Positions 1 to 9,413 of a stretch of DNA of 40,700 nucleotides are shown here, one piece after another (the first letter of the stretch is position 1; every line of letters starts with the position of its first letter). The notes under the pieces were generated by a model. It saw only the letters and a list, made by a program, of their open reading frames with translations. It ran no database searches and had not been told where the DNA came from. The DNA comes from Chloroherpetonaceae bacterium (GTDB taxonomy: Bacteria > Bacteroidota > Chlorobiia > Chlorobiales > Chloroherpetonaceae), in assembly GCA_028277445.1 (NCBI GenBank), contig JANQGG010000003.1:1-40700 (forward strand). The letters run 5' to 3'. Made by a program: the position numbers and the translations under genes.

Positions 1-20
1 TCAGAAAATGCCAATTGCGT

Positions 21-71
21 TGAGATGCTGAAAACAAGTTCAGCATGACTAGAAAATGAGTGTCATTTTCT
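21..71. repeat. two adjacent short hairpins upstream of mlaF
   Basis: Two perfect inverted repeats sit side by side. The first is atgctgaa (25-32) pairing with ttcagcat (39-46). The second is agaaaatga (51-59) pairing with tcattttct (63-71), followed by a T-rich stretch. The first resembles the 'ttcagcatgac' intergenic repeats scattered through many genomes. The second could act as a weak terminator of whatever lies to the left. Both are visible in the sequence; their roles are inference. Confidence 0.45.
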
Positions 72-157
72 GTTTGTTTATTGGCAAATATTTGAGCTCT
101 TAATAATAACTTTTTCTTTATTTTAATAAGCTTTTGCAATTAACAACCGGAATTGGG

Positions 158-946
158 ATGATCAAAATCCATTCGCTTCATAAAGCATTTAATACCAAGC
201 CTGTTTTACAAGGCGTTGACTTAACGATAGAAACCGGAAAAACCATGGTGATTATCGGGCGAAGCGGATGCGGTAAATCTGTGCTTCTCAAACATATTGT
301 CGGGTTGCTTATACCGGATAGTGGAACCGTAGAAATCGACGGTGAGATTATTTCCGAAATGAGTCGGGGTGAGTTGTACAAAATCCGAAAAAAATTCGGT
401 ATGCTTTTTCAAGGCGCAGCGCTTTTTGATTCCTTAACGGTTGGGGAAAATGTTGGAATAGCTCTTAGAGAAAACTATTCATTAACTCAAAAGGAAATAT
501 CGGATACGGTTGCCGAAAAACTGGATTTGGTTGAATTGCCCGGTATTGAGCATCTAAAGCCTTCCGAGCTATCGGGAGGAATGCGCAAGCGCGTTGGCCT
601 AGCACGCGCGCTTGCTACAAATCCTTCGTACATTTTTTATGACGAGCCGACAACTGGTTTGGATCCGATTATGTCTGATTCAATTGATGAACTCATCAAA
701 AATCTTTCAGAGACGTTGAACGTGACATCAATTGTTGTTACACACGATATGCAAAGCGTGCTTAAAGTCGCAAACCGTGTGGCTATGATGCATAATGGCC
801 GTATTTATTTTGATGGACTGCCTTCAGAACTCCAAAAATCCAAAGACCCGATTATCCGAAATTTTGTTGAGCGCAACGCTTACCAGGATATTGAAATCCA
901 GGATGAAATCGAGCGATTGCATAGTTCCGGAAACGAAACGTCATAA
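158..946 (+). CDS. mlaF: ABC transporter ATP-binding protein, MlaF-type (phospholipid transport)
   Basis: This is the ATPase of an Mla-type ABC transporter that moves phospholipid between the inner and outer membranes. The 262-residue product has Walker A GRSGCGKS, the signature LSGGMRKRVGLARA and Walker B YIFYDEPTTGLDP. The GGMRKRV form of the signature is characteristic of MlaF/Ttg2A proteins. The ATG at 158 is preferred over a TTG at 134 because it begins directly with the family's usual MIKIHSLHKAF-like start. There is no strong ribosome-binding site. The MlaE permease, which normally precedes mlaF, would lie off the left edge. The gene converges with the hydrolase at 964-2184, leaving 17 bases between them. 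Confidence 0.88.
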   Translation: MIKIHSLHKAFNTKPVLQGVDLTIETGKTMVIIGRSGCGKSVLLKHIVGLLIPDSGTVEIDGEIISEMSRGELYKIRKKFGMLFQGAALFDSLTVGENVGIALRENYSLTQKEISDTVAEKLDLVELPGIEHLKPSELSGGMRKRVGLARALATNPSYIFYDEPTTGLDPIMSDSIDELIKNLSETLNVTSIVVTHDMQSVLKVANRVAMMHNGRIYFDGLPSELQKSKDPIIRNFVERNAYQDIEIQDEIERLHSSGNETS

Positions 947-963
947 ACCAGCGCCGGCAACAT

Positions 964-2184
964 TTAGGGGCATCTGGATTTACTGGCATAGTCGATATAT
1001 GTGCTATCCGGGAAAGGCATCATTTCAATGGTGCCATCTGGACTTTGTTTGTTGAGCCATTTCAGGCAAGGGCTTTTGATCCACCCACAAAAATCCTTAT
1101 CAAATGGCGCTTTATTCGGGTAAATCGCAATCATCTTTTTAAAAAGCTCAGTAGTGAATTCCATTTCCGGCCCAACTGATTTGTATGCATCGCCGCTTGG
1201 GCACAGCTTACAATTTTCTTGATTATCGGCCTGGTTGCATAAAAAGTTATTCACGGTTAAATACCCGCAATGACTGCCTCTCTTCACTCTGCCAACGACA
1301 GCCCAGGATTTGCTACCAACAGGCGCTTCTTCAAGAAATTCAGTATTTACCGAAGGGTCGCTCGACCATGCCGGCGGGCTAGAGTCTTGCAATGCCGCAC
1401 AATCGCACTGGCCTACGATCATTAAATTTGGCATATTGATTTTGGATAGCGCCTCACGGTAACGTTGCATGCCAAAACCTAAAAACGAACTTGTCATATC
1501 AACCGGCGAAAGTTGAACTAAGCCTACCGGTAAGGCACGATCCGAGCTATCCCAAGTTGAAAGTTTTGCGGTACCGGCTGGTAAAGCTTCACGATTATAG
1601 ATAATCGGATCGTAATGAAAGCGCGAATCATCGCCAATTTCACGAAGTTTATCAAACCCAACTGCTGCAGCCTGGGCATGAGCTCCTCCAACGGAATGAC
1701 CGGAAAAAATTACATTGTTGGAATTCATGAATTTGGCCTTATCAACCGCAGATTGACTTTTAAAAAAGTTGGTGGCGCCATATTTGATGAGGTATGATGC
1801 GACTGCATAGGCTTCCTGACCAACCCGAGGATTACCGCCAAAATCAGTCCAAGGAATATATTGCGACTCAATATGCGAAGCGGTTACAAAAGCCATCGCC
1901 CAGTTTTTTTCAACAATCGCTTCTGTATAATTGTAATAGCGCGCCGGATTTTTAGCAAAAAGCGGAGTGTCGTTTAAAAGCATCCCCAAAAACTTTTTTG
2001 GGATATACAGCAAATCGTCGCCGATTAAAAAACCATGGTTAAACATCAGTAAACCGTTTGCATCCATATTTTTTGGGTAAAACACTTCTACCGCAACTTC
2101 AACATAACTTGGAATATTAGGCGAGTACTTTATCCAAAGAGAAATTCGGTCGAAACAATAATCATTGATTACAATGGGGTTCAT
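964..2184 (-). CDS. alpha/beta-hydrolase fold protein, probable esterase or lipase
   Basis: A 406-residue protein. It carries a nucleophile elbow GHSVGG with the probable catalytic Ser at residue 164 and an oxyanion-hole-like FNHGF near residue 50. Both are typical of alpha/beta hydrolases of the dienelactone-hydrolase/chlorophyllase/PAF-acetylhydrolase side. A His in GSHCGYL near residue 308 may complete the triad, but the acid residue was not assigned. Several cysteines lie in the C-terminal third (CDCA, then CNQ, ENCKLC), suggesting disulfides. No clear signal peptide is seen at the chosen start, so export is uncertain. The substrate cannot be inferred. The gene appears monocistronic, and no strong ribosome-binding site precedes the ATG. 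Confidence 0.72.
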   Translation of the reverse strand: MNPIVINDYCFDRISLWIKYSPNIPSYVEVAVEVFYPKNMDANGLLMFNHGFLIGDDLLYIPKKFLGMLLNDTPLFAKNPARYYNYTEAIVEKNWAMAFVTASHIESQYIPWTDFGGNPRVGQEAYAVASYLIKYGATNFFKSQSAVDKAKFMNSNNVIFSGHSVGGAHAQAAAVGFDKLREIGDDSRFHYDPIIYNREALPAGTAKLSTWDSSDRALPVGLVQLSPVDMTSSFLGFGMQRYREALSKINMPNLMIVGQCDCAALQDSSPPAWSSDPSVNTEFLEEAPVGSKSWAVVGRVKRGSHCGYLTVNNFLCNQADNQENCKLCPSGDAYKSVGPEMEFTTELFKKMIAIYPNKAPFDKDFCGWIKSPCLKWLNKQSPDGTIEMMPFPDSTYIDYASKSRCP

Positions 2185-2368
2185 AATAGTTTGGGTTTTG
2201 TTAGCTGAAGAAAGACATGATTAACCATAAAATATAACCGAATTAAATAATCTAAAAAAATATAATTGTGAATCTCGGCTGACTTTCTTGGATAAATCCT
2301 TTAATCGGAACAATTTACATTGTACATTTCATTGTGTTTTTTGTGTTTAACTAACAACTGGAGCTATT

Positions 2369-3676
2369 ATGCCTAACAGAAAATACACGCCCTATTCAAA
2401 AGCCGTCTACCAGGAAGCTTCCCCAAATTTAAAAACTGAAAATCCATTTGAAGAGATGATGGGACGATTTAACATTGCCGCAGAGCTGTTAAATCTGGAA
2501 GAAGGGATTTATAATTTTTTGAAAGTGCCCGCCTATCAAATTATTGTTTCCGTTCCGATACAAATGGATAGTGGAGAAATTAGAGTATTTGAAGGTTATC
2601 GTGTAATCCATGATGTAACGTTAGGCCCTTCGAAAGGCGGTATACGCTTCGCACCTGATGTTACCCTGGATGAAGTAAAAGCATTAGCCGCATGGATGAC
2701 ATGGAAATGTGCCATACTTGGCCTGCCCTTTGGCGGTGCAAAAGGCGCTGTTAAATGCGATCCCACGAAACTAAATCCTAAAGAACTTGAAAAGATCACG
2801 CGAAGTTATACGGCACGTTTAATTGATATTTTTGGACCTGAACGCGACATTCCTGCTCCAGATATGAACACCAATGAACAAATTATGGCCTGGATTATGG
2901 ACACCTATTCAAATCATGTTAATTATACCGAAACAGCCGTTGTAACAGGAAAACCGGTCATTTTAGGTGGCTCATTAGGTCGCTTGGAAGCAACTGGCAG
3001 AGGCGTCATGATCGTAACCATGCGAGCATTAAACAATTTGCATATTTCACCGTATGGCGCCAAAGTTATCGTTCAGGGTTTTGGTAATGTAGGTTCGGTT
3101 ACGGCAAAATTGTTGGAAGAACAAGGTTGTAAGATCGTTGGTATTAGCGACATTACCGGTGGTTATTATAATCCCGATGGAATAAATATCCCTGATGCAA
3201 TTGAGTACATCAAAAAAAACAAAGTACTTTCCGGTATGCCCAATGCCGAGAACTTAACCAACGAAGAGCTTATAACTCAGCATTGCGATGTGTTGGTTCC
3301 GGCTGCCAAAGAAGATCAAATTACGGCAGAAAATGCATCTAAACTAAATTGCAGGTTGATTGTAGAAGGGGCAAACGGCCCGACAACTGCGGACGCAGAC
3401 CCAATTTTAAATGATCGCAACATTATGGTTGTCCCGGATATTTTAGCAAATGCCGGCGGCGTTACGGTGTCTTATTTTGAATGGGTACAAGATCGTCAAG
3501 GTTTTTTCTGGTCGCTTGATCGAGTTAATAATAATTTAAAACAAGCCATGGAAAATGCTTTTGATAAGGTTTTTGATACCGCTGCCAAGTTTAAGCAATC
3601 GTTAAGAATCGGTGCGTACGTCTATGCTATTGAAAAAGTCTCCGGTACTTTGAAATTAAGAGGGCTTTACCCTTAA
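2369..3676 (+). CDS. gdhA: Glu/Leu/Phe/Val-family dehydrogenase, probable glutamate dehydrogenase
   Basis: This enzyme catalyses reversible oxidative deamination of glutamate to 2-oxoglutarate and ammonia in the cytoplasm. The 435-residue length matches hexameric NAD(P)-dependent GDHs. Visible motifs are GPSKGGIRF and the catalytic-lysine region LPFGGAKGAV near residues 118-128, followed by a Rossmann domain with VQGFGNVGS around residue 235. The late NAGGVTVSYFEWVQ segment is diagnostic of GDHs. The coenzyme preference was not resolved. A GGAG ribosome-binding site lies about 8 bases before the ATG. The product 2-oxoglutarate links it to the KorAB and NifV genes in the window. It is followed by a 403-base non-coding stretch with a terminator. 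Confidence 0.9.
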   Translation: MPNRKYTPYSKAVYQEASPNLKTENPFEEMMGRFNIAAELLNLEEGIYNFLKVPAYQIIVSVPIQMDSGEIRVFEGYRVIHDVTLGPSKGGIRFAPDVTLDEVKALAAWMTWKCAILGLPFGGAKGAVKCDPTKLNPKELEKITRSYTARLIDIFGPERDIPAPDMNTNEQIMAWIMDTYSNHVNYTETAVVTGKPVILGGSLGRLEATGRGVMIVTMRALNNLHISPYGAKVIVQGFGNVGSVTAKLLEEQGCKIVGISDITGGYYNPDGINIPDAIEYIKKNKVLSGMPNAENLTNEELITQHCDVLVPAAKEDQITAENASKLNCRLIVEGANGPTTADADPILNDRNIMVVPDILANAGGVTVSYFEWVQDRQGFFWSLDRVNNNLKQAMENAFDKVFDTAAKFKQSLRIGAYVYAIEKVSGTLKLRGLYP

Positions 3677-3843
3677 AATTTTATCATTACCAAATGTAAT
3701 CACATAATTACTTCATGTAACCCGAATTCAATACACATGAATTAGATGGTTGATTTATAAGGCTTCGCAATTATGGCATACTTGTTGATACTATATAACA
3801 TTAGAAAATGTTCTTTTGTGTTTTGTTTCGGGTGATAAGGGTG

Positions 3844-3878
3844 GGCTTGCTGAAGCGATTCAGCAGGCCTTTTTTTTT
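3844..3878 (+). terminator. rho-independent terminator downstream of gdhA
   Basis: An 11-bp stem (3844-3854 pairing with 3859-3869, one G-U pair) with a GCGA tetraloop is followed by nine T residues, making a strong intrinsic terminator. It lies about 170 bases past the gdhA stop. The rest of the gap 3677-4079 has no credible ORF. It does contain acccgaa (around 3720) and its complement ttcgggt (around 3827), which could close a larger fold just before the terminator. So either a long structured 3'UTR or a separate small RNA ends here. Confidence 0.85.
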
Positions 3879-4079
3879 GTTCGTTTTATATTTCCCATTC
3901 TTTTTCTCATCTTGCATTGGTATCTCTCAAATCCTTTTGTAACCGGATAGGTATTTTGATCAGATTCAGGGTTTGATTATACTTATTCATAAAGCATCTC
4001 AATAACTTTTTGATCAAATCGGCGTGAAAACGATAGAAGTATTGATCGTGTTTAAAACTCTTAATTAATTCACTGATAG

Positions 4080-5303
4080 ATGAGAATAATTTTTTTTACT
4101 GGAAAAGGTGGTGTAGGTAAAACAAGCACGGCTGCTGCCACAGCGGTTCTATCTGCTGAACATGGTCATAAAACTGTAATTATGTCTACCGATCCGGCAC
4201 ACAGCCTTTCGGATTGTATGGGTATTCCCCTTTCAGCCAACATCACAAATGTCAAGGAGAATTTAGACGCCATTGAAATTGATCCATATGTTGAACTCAA
4301 TGAATATTGGGGTAAAATTCGTGAATTTTTAGCTAATTTTTTAGTCTCACTTGGCGCTGATGCTCAAATAGCCGGTGAACTGGCCTCAATTCCGGGTATG
4401 GATGAACTTTTCAGTCTGATTCGCCTGAGAGAATTTTATGGAAAAACAGATTATGATGTTATTATTGTCGATATGGCCCCTACCGGTGAGAGTCTAAGAT
4501 TGCTTAGTCTCCCTGAAGTTTTAGCTTGGATCTTAAAAGTTACTCGCGTCCTTGAAAAATATATTACTGCCCCACTACTTCGTCCGATTTCGAAAATGGC
4601 CCCGGGATTGGATCAATTTGTAGCCCCTGAAGATGTTGTTGCGCTTTGGGACCGTTCGCTGGATCGTTTAAATGATATTCGCCAAATCCTCGATGAAAAA
4701 GCCGTTGCTTCTGCCCGGTTGGTTATGAATCCCGAGAAAATGGTTATAGCGGAATCACGCCGTGCATTAACTTACTTAAACCTTTACGGTATGCGTGTTG
4801 ATGCAGCTATCGTCAATAAAGTTATACCGGAAGATGCCAAAGACGGTTATTTGGAAGATTGGTACGACTCGCAACAGGCCTATTTAAAAATGATTGAAAC
4901 CGATTTTTCCCCAATGCCTTCGTTTAGCGTACCGTTGTTCAAAAAAGAAATTAATGGACTAGATGACTTGCGAGAACTTGGTCTTTCATTGTATGGCAAA
5001 GATCAGGATCCTTCAGAATTATTCTATGATGAGCGTCCGATTGCAATCCGATATGAACCTGATGGGGCTGTTTTAAGAGTAAAATTACCATTTGCACCAA
5101 CGGAAGAATTAATTTTAAATCGAATAGGCTCAACTTTGGTTTTACAAATTGGTCGCAGAACTCGTGAAATTGTTTTGCCTGATTCGCTGGCAGCGTTGGA
5201 TCCTAAAGAAGGTAATTTTATTGACGGTTATTTGGAAATCAAGTTTTGGCCGGCACATTCTAAACATTCCGAAGAGTCGCCAATTCAAAATGAAGATGCA
5301 TAA
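4080..5303 (+). CDS. ArsA/Get3-family ATPase with C-terminal Hsp20-like domain
   Basis: A 407-residue P-loop ATPase of the ArsA/GET3 (SIMIBI) class. The deviant Walker A GKGGVGKT (residues 8-15) and the STDPAHSLSD switch segment (about 41-50) are intact. The last ~85 residues (from about 318) form a beta-rich stretch resembling the Hsp20-like domain found at the end of many bacterial ArsA-like proteins. No ArsB, ArsR or ArsC neighbour is present, so arsenite export is unlikely. Bacterial proteins of this class are mostly uncharacterised and may handle tail-anchored or other client proteins. The gene opens a same-strand run with the four-cysteine protein and korAB. The start was chosen at the ATG that gives the classical MRIIFFTGKGG opening. 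Confidence 0.83.
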   Translation: MRIIFFTGKGGVGKTSTAAATAVLSAEHGHKTVIMSTDPAHSLSDCMGIPLSANITNVKENLDAIEIDPYVELNEYWGKIREFLANFLVSLGADAQIAGELASIPGMDELFSLIRLREFYGKTDYDVIIVDMAPTGESLRLLSLPEVLAWILKVTRVLEKYITAPLLRPISKMAPGLDQFVAPEDVVALWDRSLDRLNDIRQILDEKAVASARLVMNPEKMVIAESRRALTYLNLYGMRVDAAIVNKVIPEDAKDGYLEDWYDSQQAYLKMIETDFSPMPSFSVPLFKKEINGLDDLRELGLSLYGKDQDPSELFYDERPIAIRYEPDGAVLRVKLPFAPTEELILNRIGSTLVLQIGRRTREIVLPDSLAALDPKEGNFIDGYLEIKFWPAHSKHSEESPIQNEDA

Positions 5304-5467
5304 TTTTTTTCATAAACTTACATTGGTTTGTTGGTTTAGATTATAAATCTATATAAATATATGTTCATGCTTTAATACATTTTTCAACCCCTATTGGATA
5401 TTTGAGAAGTTGTATTATTTTGTAGAAAGTGGTATTTATGGATTTTTACGAGGAGAAGGAGCGTTAA

Positions 5468-5833
5468 ATGTCTTTATTTCGTAAGCTGTTTAAAGGGGTT
5501 GTTGGTCATTATTCTTATGATCAGAGTTATTTAACTCGCTTGATTGAAGAGGAGCGAAAACATCGCTATCTTCAAGAGCTTACTGAAATAAGTGAAAAAA
5601 TACTTGCTGAGAATCCTAATTTTATTGATGAAGTGCCCAAAAGCACGAACGGTTGTTGGATGGAACAATTATATGGAAAATCCCACTGTCAGATTTGCGA
5701 CTTTATTGATGATTGCCCCATTAAATTAGAGGAAGATTGGAGGGCTTTTCTAGAAGAAGACACCAAAAAAAGTTCTTTGCAATCTCATCAAGTCAATAAT
5801 TGTACAAATCACTCAAGTAGTAATGCATCTTAG
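5468..5833 (+). CDS. small four-cysteine protein, function unknown
   Basis: A 121-residue soluble protein that I do not recognise. The N-terminal half is charged and probably helical. The middle holds four cysteines (C63, C74, C77, C83, spaced C-x10-C-x2-C-x5-C), enough to bind zinc or an iron-sulfur cluster. The C-terminus is low-complexity, rich in Ser and Asn. A strong ribosome-binding site (GAGGAGAAGGAG) ends about 6 bases before the ATG, which supports real translation. It sits between the ArsA-like ATPase and korA on the same strand, so a role in cluster handling or electron transfer for KorAB is possible. That role is inference from position only. Confidence 0.6.
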   Translation: MSLFRKLFKGVVGHYSYDQSYLTRLIEEERKHRYLQELTEISEKILAENPNFIDEVPKSTNGCWMEQLYGKSHCQICDFIDDCPIKLEEDWRAFLEEDTKKSSLQSHQVNNCTNHSSSNAS

Positions 5834-6032
5834 TATGCCATCGATCTTTGCTCTTACACATTCACACACTAAGCCTACTAACAAAAGCCATTAAATCAAT
5901 TAAGAATGATCGCGAGTCATTCGTTATTGATTTATCTGCAAAGGTTAGTTAAACGAAAACCAGCAGCAATGTTAGCTTTCGTAAATTGGGCTTAGTGATT
6001 TTTAAATCAAACACATGGAGGAAATAATCAAG

Positions 6033-7913
6033 ATGATTGAAAAATCCGAAAATGATATTCAAAAGTCATCACCTGAAACACTTGAAAAAGAAACGGTTTC
6101 TATTCTTTTTGCAGGTGATTCAGGCGATGGTATGCAGCTCACTGGTAATCAGTTTGCTGCAACATCGGCGGAGTTTGGCCACGACTTGAACACGTTTCCA
6201 AACTTCCCTTCGGAAATTCGTGCCCCTGCTGGTACGATTTCTGGTGTATCTGGCTTTCAGATGCAGTTCGGCAGTAACGCGGTTTACACACCGGGTGATC
6301 TTTTCGATGTACTGGTAGCCATGAATGCAGCAGCGTTGAAATCAAAATTAAAGTTCCTGAAAAAAGGCGGCATGATCATTGCCAACGTAGACAATTTTGA
6401 TTCAAAAAATTTAAAACTGGCCGGGTATGCTGAAGGTGAAAACCCATTGGTTGATGGTAGTTTAGGCGAGTACGAACTCATTGAAGTAAATGTCATCAAA
6501 CAAACCCGTGCAGCACTTGCCGACTCAGGCATGAGCCCCAGAGTCATCGACCGAAGCAAAAACATGTATGTTTTAGGTCTGCTTTACTGGCTCTACAATC
6601 TTCCAGTTGAGACCACAGCAAAATCTTTAAAAGAGAAGTTTAAAAATAAACCTGAAATTGCCGATGCCAATATTCGGGTCATTAAAGCCGGTTACTATTA
6701 TGGCGAAACCTGCGAATTGTTTAATGGCCGTTACGATGTAAAACCGGCTAAAATGAAACCGGGTAAATATCGTCACATTACAGGTAACGTGGCCAGCGCC
6801 ATGGGCTTGACTGCTGCTGCACAAAAAGCAGGTCTTGAATTATTCCTTGGCTCTTACCCAATTACACCTGCTACTGAAATTCTGGCGGAACTGGCTAATC
6901 ACAAACATTTCGGCGTAAAAACATTCCAGGCTGAAGATGAAATTGGCGGCGTTTGTACAAGTATTGGCGCTGCTTACGGTGGTGCGCTAGCTGCAACCAA
7001 CACTTCAGGTCCGGGTCTGGCTCTAAAAGCCGAAGGCTTGGGACTGGCCTTGATTTTAGAACTTCCTTTGGTTGTCATTAATGTGCAGCGTGGCGGTCCT
7101 TCAACCGGACTTCCAACCAAACCAGAGCAATCCGACTTGTTTATGGCGATGTACGGTCGTCATGGCGATGCGCCGCTTCCGGTTATTGCCGCCAGATCTG
7201 CCACGGATTGTTTTGACACCGCATATGAAGCTTCGCGAATCGCTTTGGAAATTATGTCTCCGGTTATTTGTTTAACCGACGGTTACCTGGCATTCAGCTC
7301 AGAGCCATGGTTAATTCCTAACCCGGATGATTTACCTGAAATTAATGTTGAGTTTTCCAAACCTCGCAAACCAGGTGATGATCCGTATTTACCATACAAG
7401 CGAAACGAAGTGCTCTCTCGTGAATGGGCAAAACCTGGCACACCGGGCATTCAACATCGCATTGGTGGTCTTGAACGCGGACATGAAACTGGTAAACCAT
7501 CACACGATCCTGAAAATCATCAATTAATGACCAAGATTCGTGCAGAAAAAGTTGCTAAGCTCGCCGAGCGTTTGCCGCTTCAGGAAATTGACAATGGTCC
7601 GGAAAAAGGTAAGCTTCTTGTTCTGGGATGGGGTTCAACTTACGGCGCTATTCGCATAGCTGTAGAAGAAGCGCTGGCCGAAGGTTATGATGTAGCCCAT
7701 GCACACCTTCGTTACATCAATCCATTCCCACGCAACCTGGGTGAAATCCTACACAACTACGATAAGATTCTGATTCCTGAAAACAACAACGGTCAAATGG
7801 TACATATTATCCGCGATAAGTTCTTGATTCCTGCTGAGTCACAGACCAAAATTCAAGGATTGCCTTTCCGTGCTGTTGAAATCAAAAATAAAATTATAGA
7901 ACTATCTAAATAG
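6033..7913 (+). CDS. korA: 2-oxoacid:ferredoxin oxidoreductase, fused gamma/alpha subunit (KorA-type)
   Basis: Large subunit of a 2-oxoglutarate (2-oxoacid):ferredoxin oxidoreductase. It interconverts 2-oxoglutarate plus CoA with succinyl-CoA, CO2 and reduced ferredoxin. The N-terminal ~200 residues are the gamma domain ([15 protein letters not shown]). The alpha pyrimidine-binding domain follows from about residue 245 ([13 protein letters not shown], then [10 protein letters not shown]). I chose the ATG at 6033 rather than the in-frame ATG at 6015, because the latter lies inside the TGGAGGA ribosome-binding site (6016-6022) that serves 6033. The product is 626 residues. korB follows after 10 bases. 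The two-subunit architecture is used both for respiratory and for reductive carbon metabolism, so direction cannot be read here. Confidence 0.88.
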   Translation: MIEKSENDIQKSSPETLEKETVSILFAGDSGDGMQLTGNQFAATSAEFGHDLNTFPNFPSEIRAPAGTISGVSGFQMQFGSNAVYTPGDLFDVLVAMNAAALKSKLKFLKKGGMIIANVDNFDSKNLKLAGYAEGENPLVDGSLGEYELIEVNVIKQTRAALADSGMSPRVIDRSKNMYVLGLLYWLYNLPVETTAKSLKEKFKNKPEIADANIRVIKAGYYYGETCELFNGRYDVKPAKMKPGKYRHITGNVASAMGLTAAAQKAGLELFLGSYPITPATEILAELANHKHFGVKTFQAEDEIGGVCTSIGAAYGGALAATNTSGPGLALKAEGLGLALILELPLVVINVQRGGPSTGLPTKPEQSDLFMAMYGRHGDAPLPVIAARSATDCFDTAYEASRIALEIMSPVICLTDGYLAFSSEPWLIPNPDDLPEINVEFSKPRKPGDDPYLPYKRNEVLSREWAKPGTPGIQHRIGGLERGHETGKPSHDPENHQLMTKIRAEKVAKLAERLPLQEIDNGPEKGKLLVLGWGSTYGAIRIAVEEALAEGYDVAHAHLRYINPFPRNLGEILHNYDKILIPENNNGQMVHIIRDKFLIPAESQTKIQGLPFRAVEIKNKIIELSK

Positions 7914-7923
7914 GAGGCATAAA

Positions 7924-8967
7924 ATGACAGAATTACCTAATAAAGATTTAGAACAAGGGAAGTTAAAACCTTCCGATTATGCCTCAGATCAGGAGCCGAA
8001 ATGGTGTGCTGGTTGCGGCGATCTATCCGTATTAAAACAAATTCATACGGTTTTGGCTGAACTTGGCCATAAACGCGAAGATTTAGCCTTTATTTCAGGT
8101 ATCGGGTGCTCTTCAAGGCTTCCGTATTATATGGATACTTATGGCATTCATGGAATTCACGGTCGCGCAGCTGTTATCGCCGAAGGATTAAAGACGGCTC
8201 GTCCGGATTTAAGCGTCTGGATTGCTACCGGTGATGGCGATGCCCTTGCCATTGGGTTGAACCATACATTGCAGATGATTCGCCGTAACCTGGATATCAA
8301 CATGATTTTACTTAACAATGAAATCTATGGTTTGACAAAAGGACAGTTCTCTCCAACATCACAGGTTGGTCAGAAAACCGTTACCACACCAATGGGTACC
8401 GTTGAGCATCCGGTAAACACCGGTTCTATCTGCCTGGGTAGTGGTGGAACATTCTTTGCCAGAGGCATCGACCGTAATCCTGCTCATATGCGCACATTGC
8501 TGGAACGGGCTGATAAACATCATGGAACATCTGTTCTTGAAATCTATCAGAATTGCCCGATTTTCAATGATGGTGCATTCACCATCTTTAGTGATCGTGC
8601 AACCAAATCAAACTCTACTGTTTATGTTGAACATGGCCAGCCAATGGTTTATGGTGAAAACAATGATAGAGGAGTTAAATTGGATGGCCATAAACCTGTA
8701 TCTGTTGATCTGAATGATCCAAATGTATCAAAAGATGATCTCTGGATCCATGATGAAAACGATTACATCAAAGCATCCATTCTTACCCGGATGTATGAAA
8801 TACCATCTGAAAATATGACCTTACCAAGACCTTTGGGAGTCTTTTATGTTGAAGATCGCTTCACTTATGAAGATGCTACCGTTGATCAAATCAATGAAGC
8901 AAAATCTAAAAAAGATGCTGATCTCAGAAAACTCTTTGAAGGCAGCACAACTTGGGAAATCAAGTAG
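7924..8967 (+). CDS. korB: 2-oxoacid:ferredoxin oxidoreductase, beta subunit (KorB-type)
   Basis: The thiamine-pyrophosphate-binding beta subunit that pairs with korA just upstream. The 347-residue protein has the family opening WCAGCGD (a CxxC typical of KorB) and the TPP/Mg site GDGDALAIG followed by [13 protein letters not shown] clear ribosome-binding site, TAGGAGGC, ends 7 bases before the ATG and overlaps the korA stop codon, which indicates translational coupling. The gene ends at a strong terminator (8979-9005), closing the unit. No ferredoxin-like delta subunit is encoded next to it. Confidence 0.9.
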   Translation: MTELPNKDLEQGKLKPSDYASDQEPKWCAGCGDLSVLKQIHTVLAELGHKREDLAFISGIGCSSRLPYYMDTYGIHGIHGRAAVIAEGLKTARPDLSVWIATGDGDALAIGLNHTLQMIRRNLDINMILLNNEIYGLTKGQFSPTSQVGQKTVTTPMGTVEHPVNTGSICLGSGGTFFARGIDRNPAHMRTLLERADKHHGTSVLEIYQNCPIFNDGAFTIFSDRATKSNSTVYVEHGQPMVYGENNDRGVKLDGHKPVSVDLNDPNVSKDDLWIHDENDYIKASILTRMYEIPSENMTLPRPLGVFYVEDRFTYEDATVDQINEAKSKKDADLRKLFEGSTTWEIK

Positions 8968-8978
8968 TTAAACTAAGA

Positions 8979-9005
8979 AGCCGGCTTTGTGCCGGCTTTT
9001 TATTT
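8979..9005 (+). terminator. rho-independent terminator of korAB
   Basis: A GC-rich 7-bp stem agccggc/gccggct (8979-8985 with 8991-8997) and a 5-base loop are followed by a T-rich tail, 12 bases after the korB stop. From here to 9314 there is no credible gene, only an interspersed repeat (9181-9275) and AT-rich spacer. Confidence 0.9.
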
Positions 9006-9180
9006 TCTTTGTTATAACACCCCAATTTAAATTGAATTCCTCATCACTAAAAAGGCTTTATTTTCGGAGTAGTTATTAATCTGGTCTGTATATATTAGGA
9101 ATCAGCACAATTGACAATTGGTGATTTCTATAATTTTACTTCAACTGAAAACTTTGATAAAGGTCGAAAAAATTAGAATG

Positions 9181-9275
9181 AGCATGCCAAAATCAGTCAT
9201 TGAGCGTAGCCGAAATGCCGATTTTGCAGTTTGAGTTCTTCAGCTTGTCATCACAGGGCTTGTCCAAGTGATCCA
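9181..9275. repeat. interspersed palindromic repeat fragment
   Basis: The stretch holds caaaatc (9188-9194) and its complement gattttg (9220-9226) around a 'cattgagcgtagccgaaatg' core, then a 'gtcatcacagggcttgtcc' segment with 'gtgatccag'. These phrases match the style of short mosaic repeats found between genes in many genomes. Related pieces occur at 21-46, 33103-33160 and 40313-40415. No ORF fits. Family membership is judged from memory, not from a search. Confidence 0.45.
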
Positions 9276-9314
9276 GTAATATTTTAACTAAAAATGAACA
9301 AACAATAGAAACAG

Positions 9315-9413
9315 CTAAATTGATTGGCTTTTGGAACTTAGCCAATTTGTGACATTCTGATCTGGATTTATGTGCATCAGCTCAGAAATAACATTTGTAT
9401 CCATAATAACCAT
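9315..9413 (-). pseudogene. truncated FitB/VapC-like PIN-domain toxin remnant
   Basis: On the minus strand an ATG at 9413 opens a 32-residue frame beginning MVIMDTNVISELMHINP and ending at a TAG (9315-9317). DTNVISEL is the hallmark N-terminus of FitB-type PIN ribonucleases, which are normally about 140 residues. Everything after the first helix is missing: no second acidic motif follows in any frame, and the DNA runs into an interspersed repeat. It overlaps the 3' end of the FitA-like antitoxin gene, in the expected antitoxin-then-toxin order. The single conserved Asp cannot form an active site, so the toxin is dead. Confidence 0.75.

Noticed and set aside
3774-3788. tggcatacttgttga, a possible sigma-54 promoter before the terminator after gdhA
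   Set aside because: Only eight defined bases match. A match of that size is expected about once in a 40-kb window counting both strands, and no gene is placed to use it.
4080-5303. ArsA-like ATPase as part of an arsenic-resistance operon
   Set aside because: No arsB, arsC, arsR or arsD neighbour. The single ATPase domain with an Hsp20-like tail fits the general bacterial Get3-like class better.
6033-8967. korAB as evidence for a reductive TCA cycle
   Set aside because: The same enzyme works oxidatively in many heterotrophs. No ATP-citrate lyase or other diagnostic gene is in the window.
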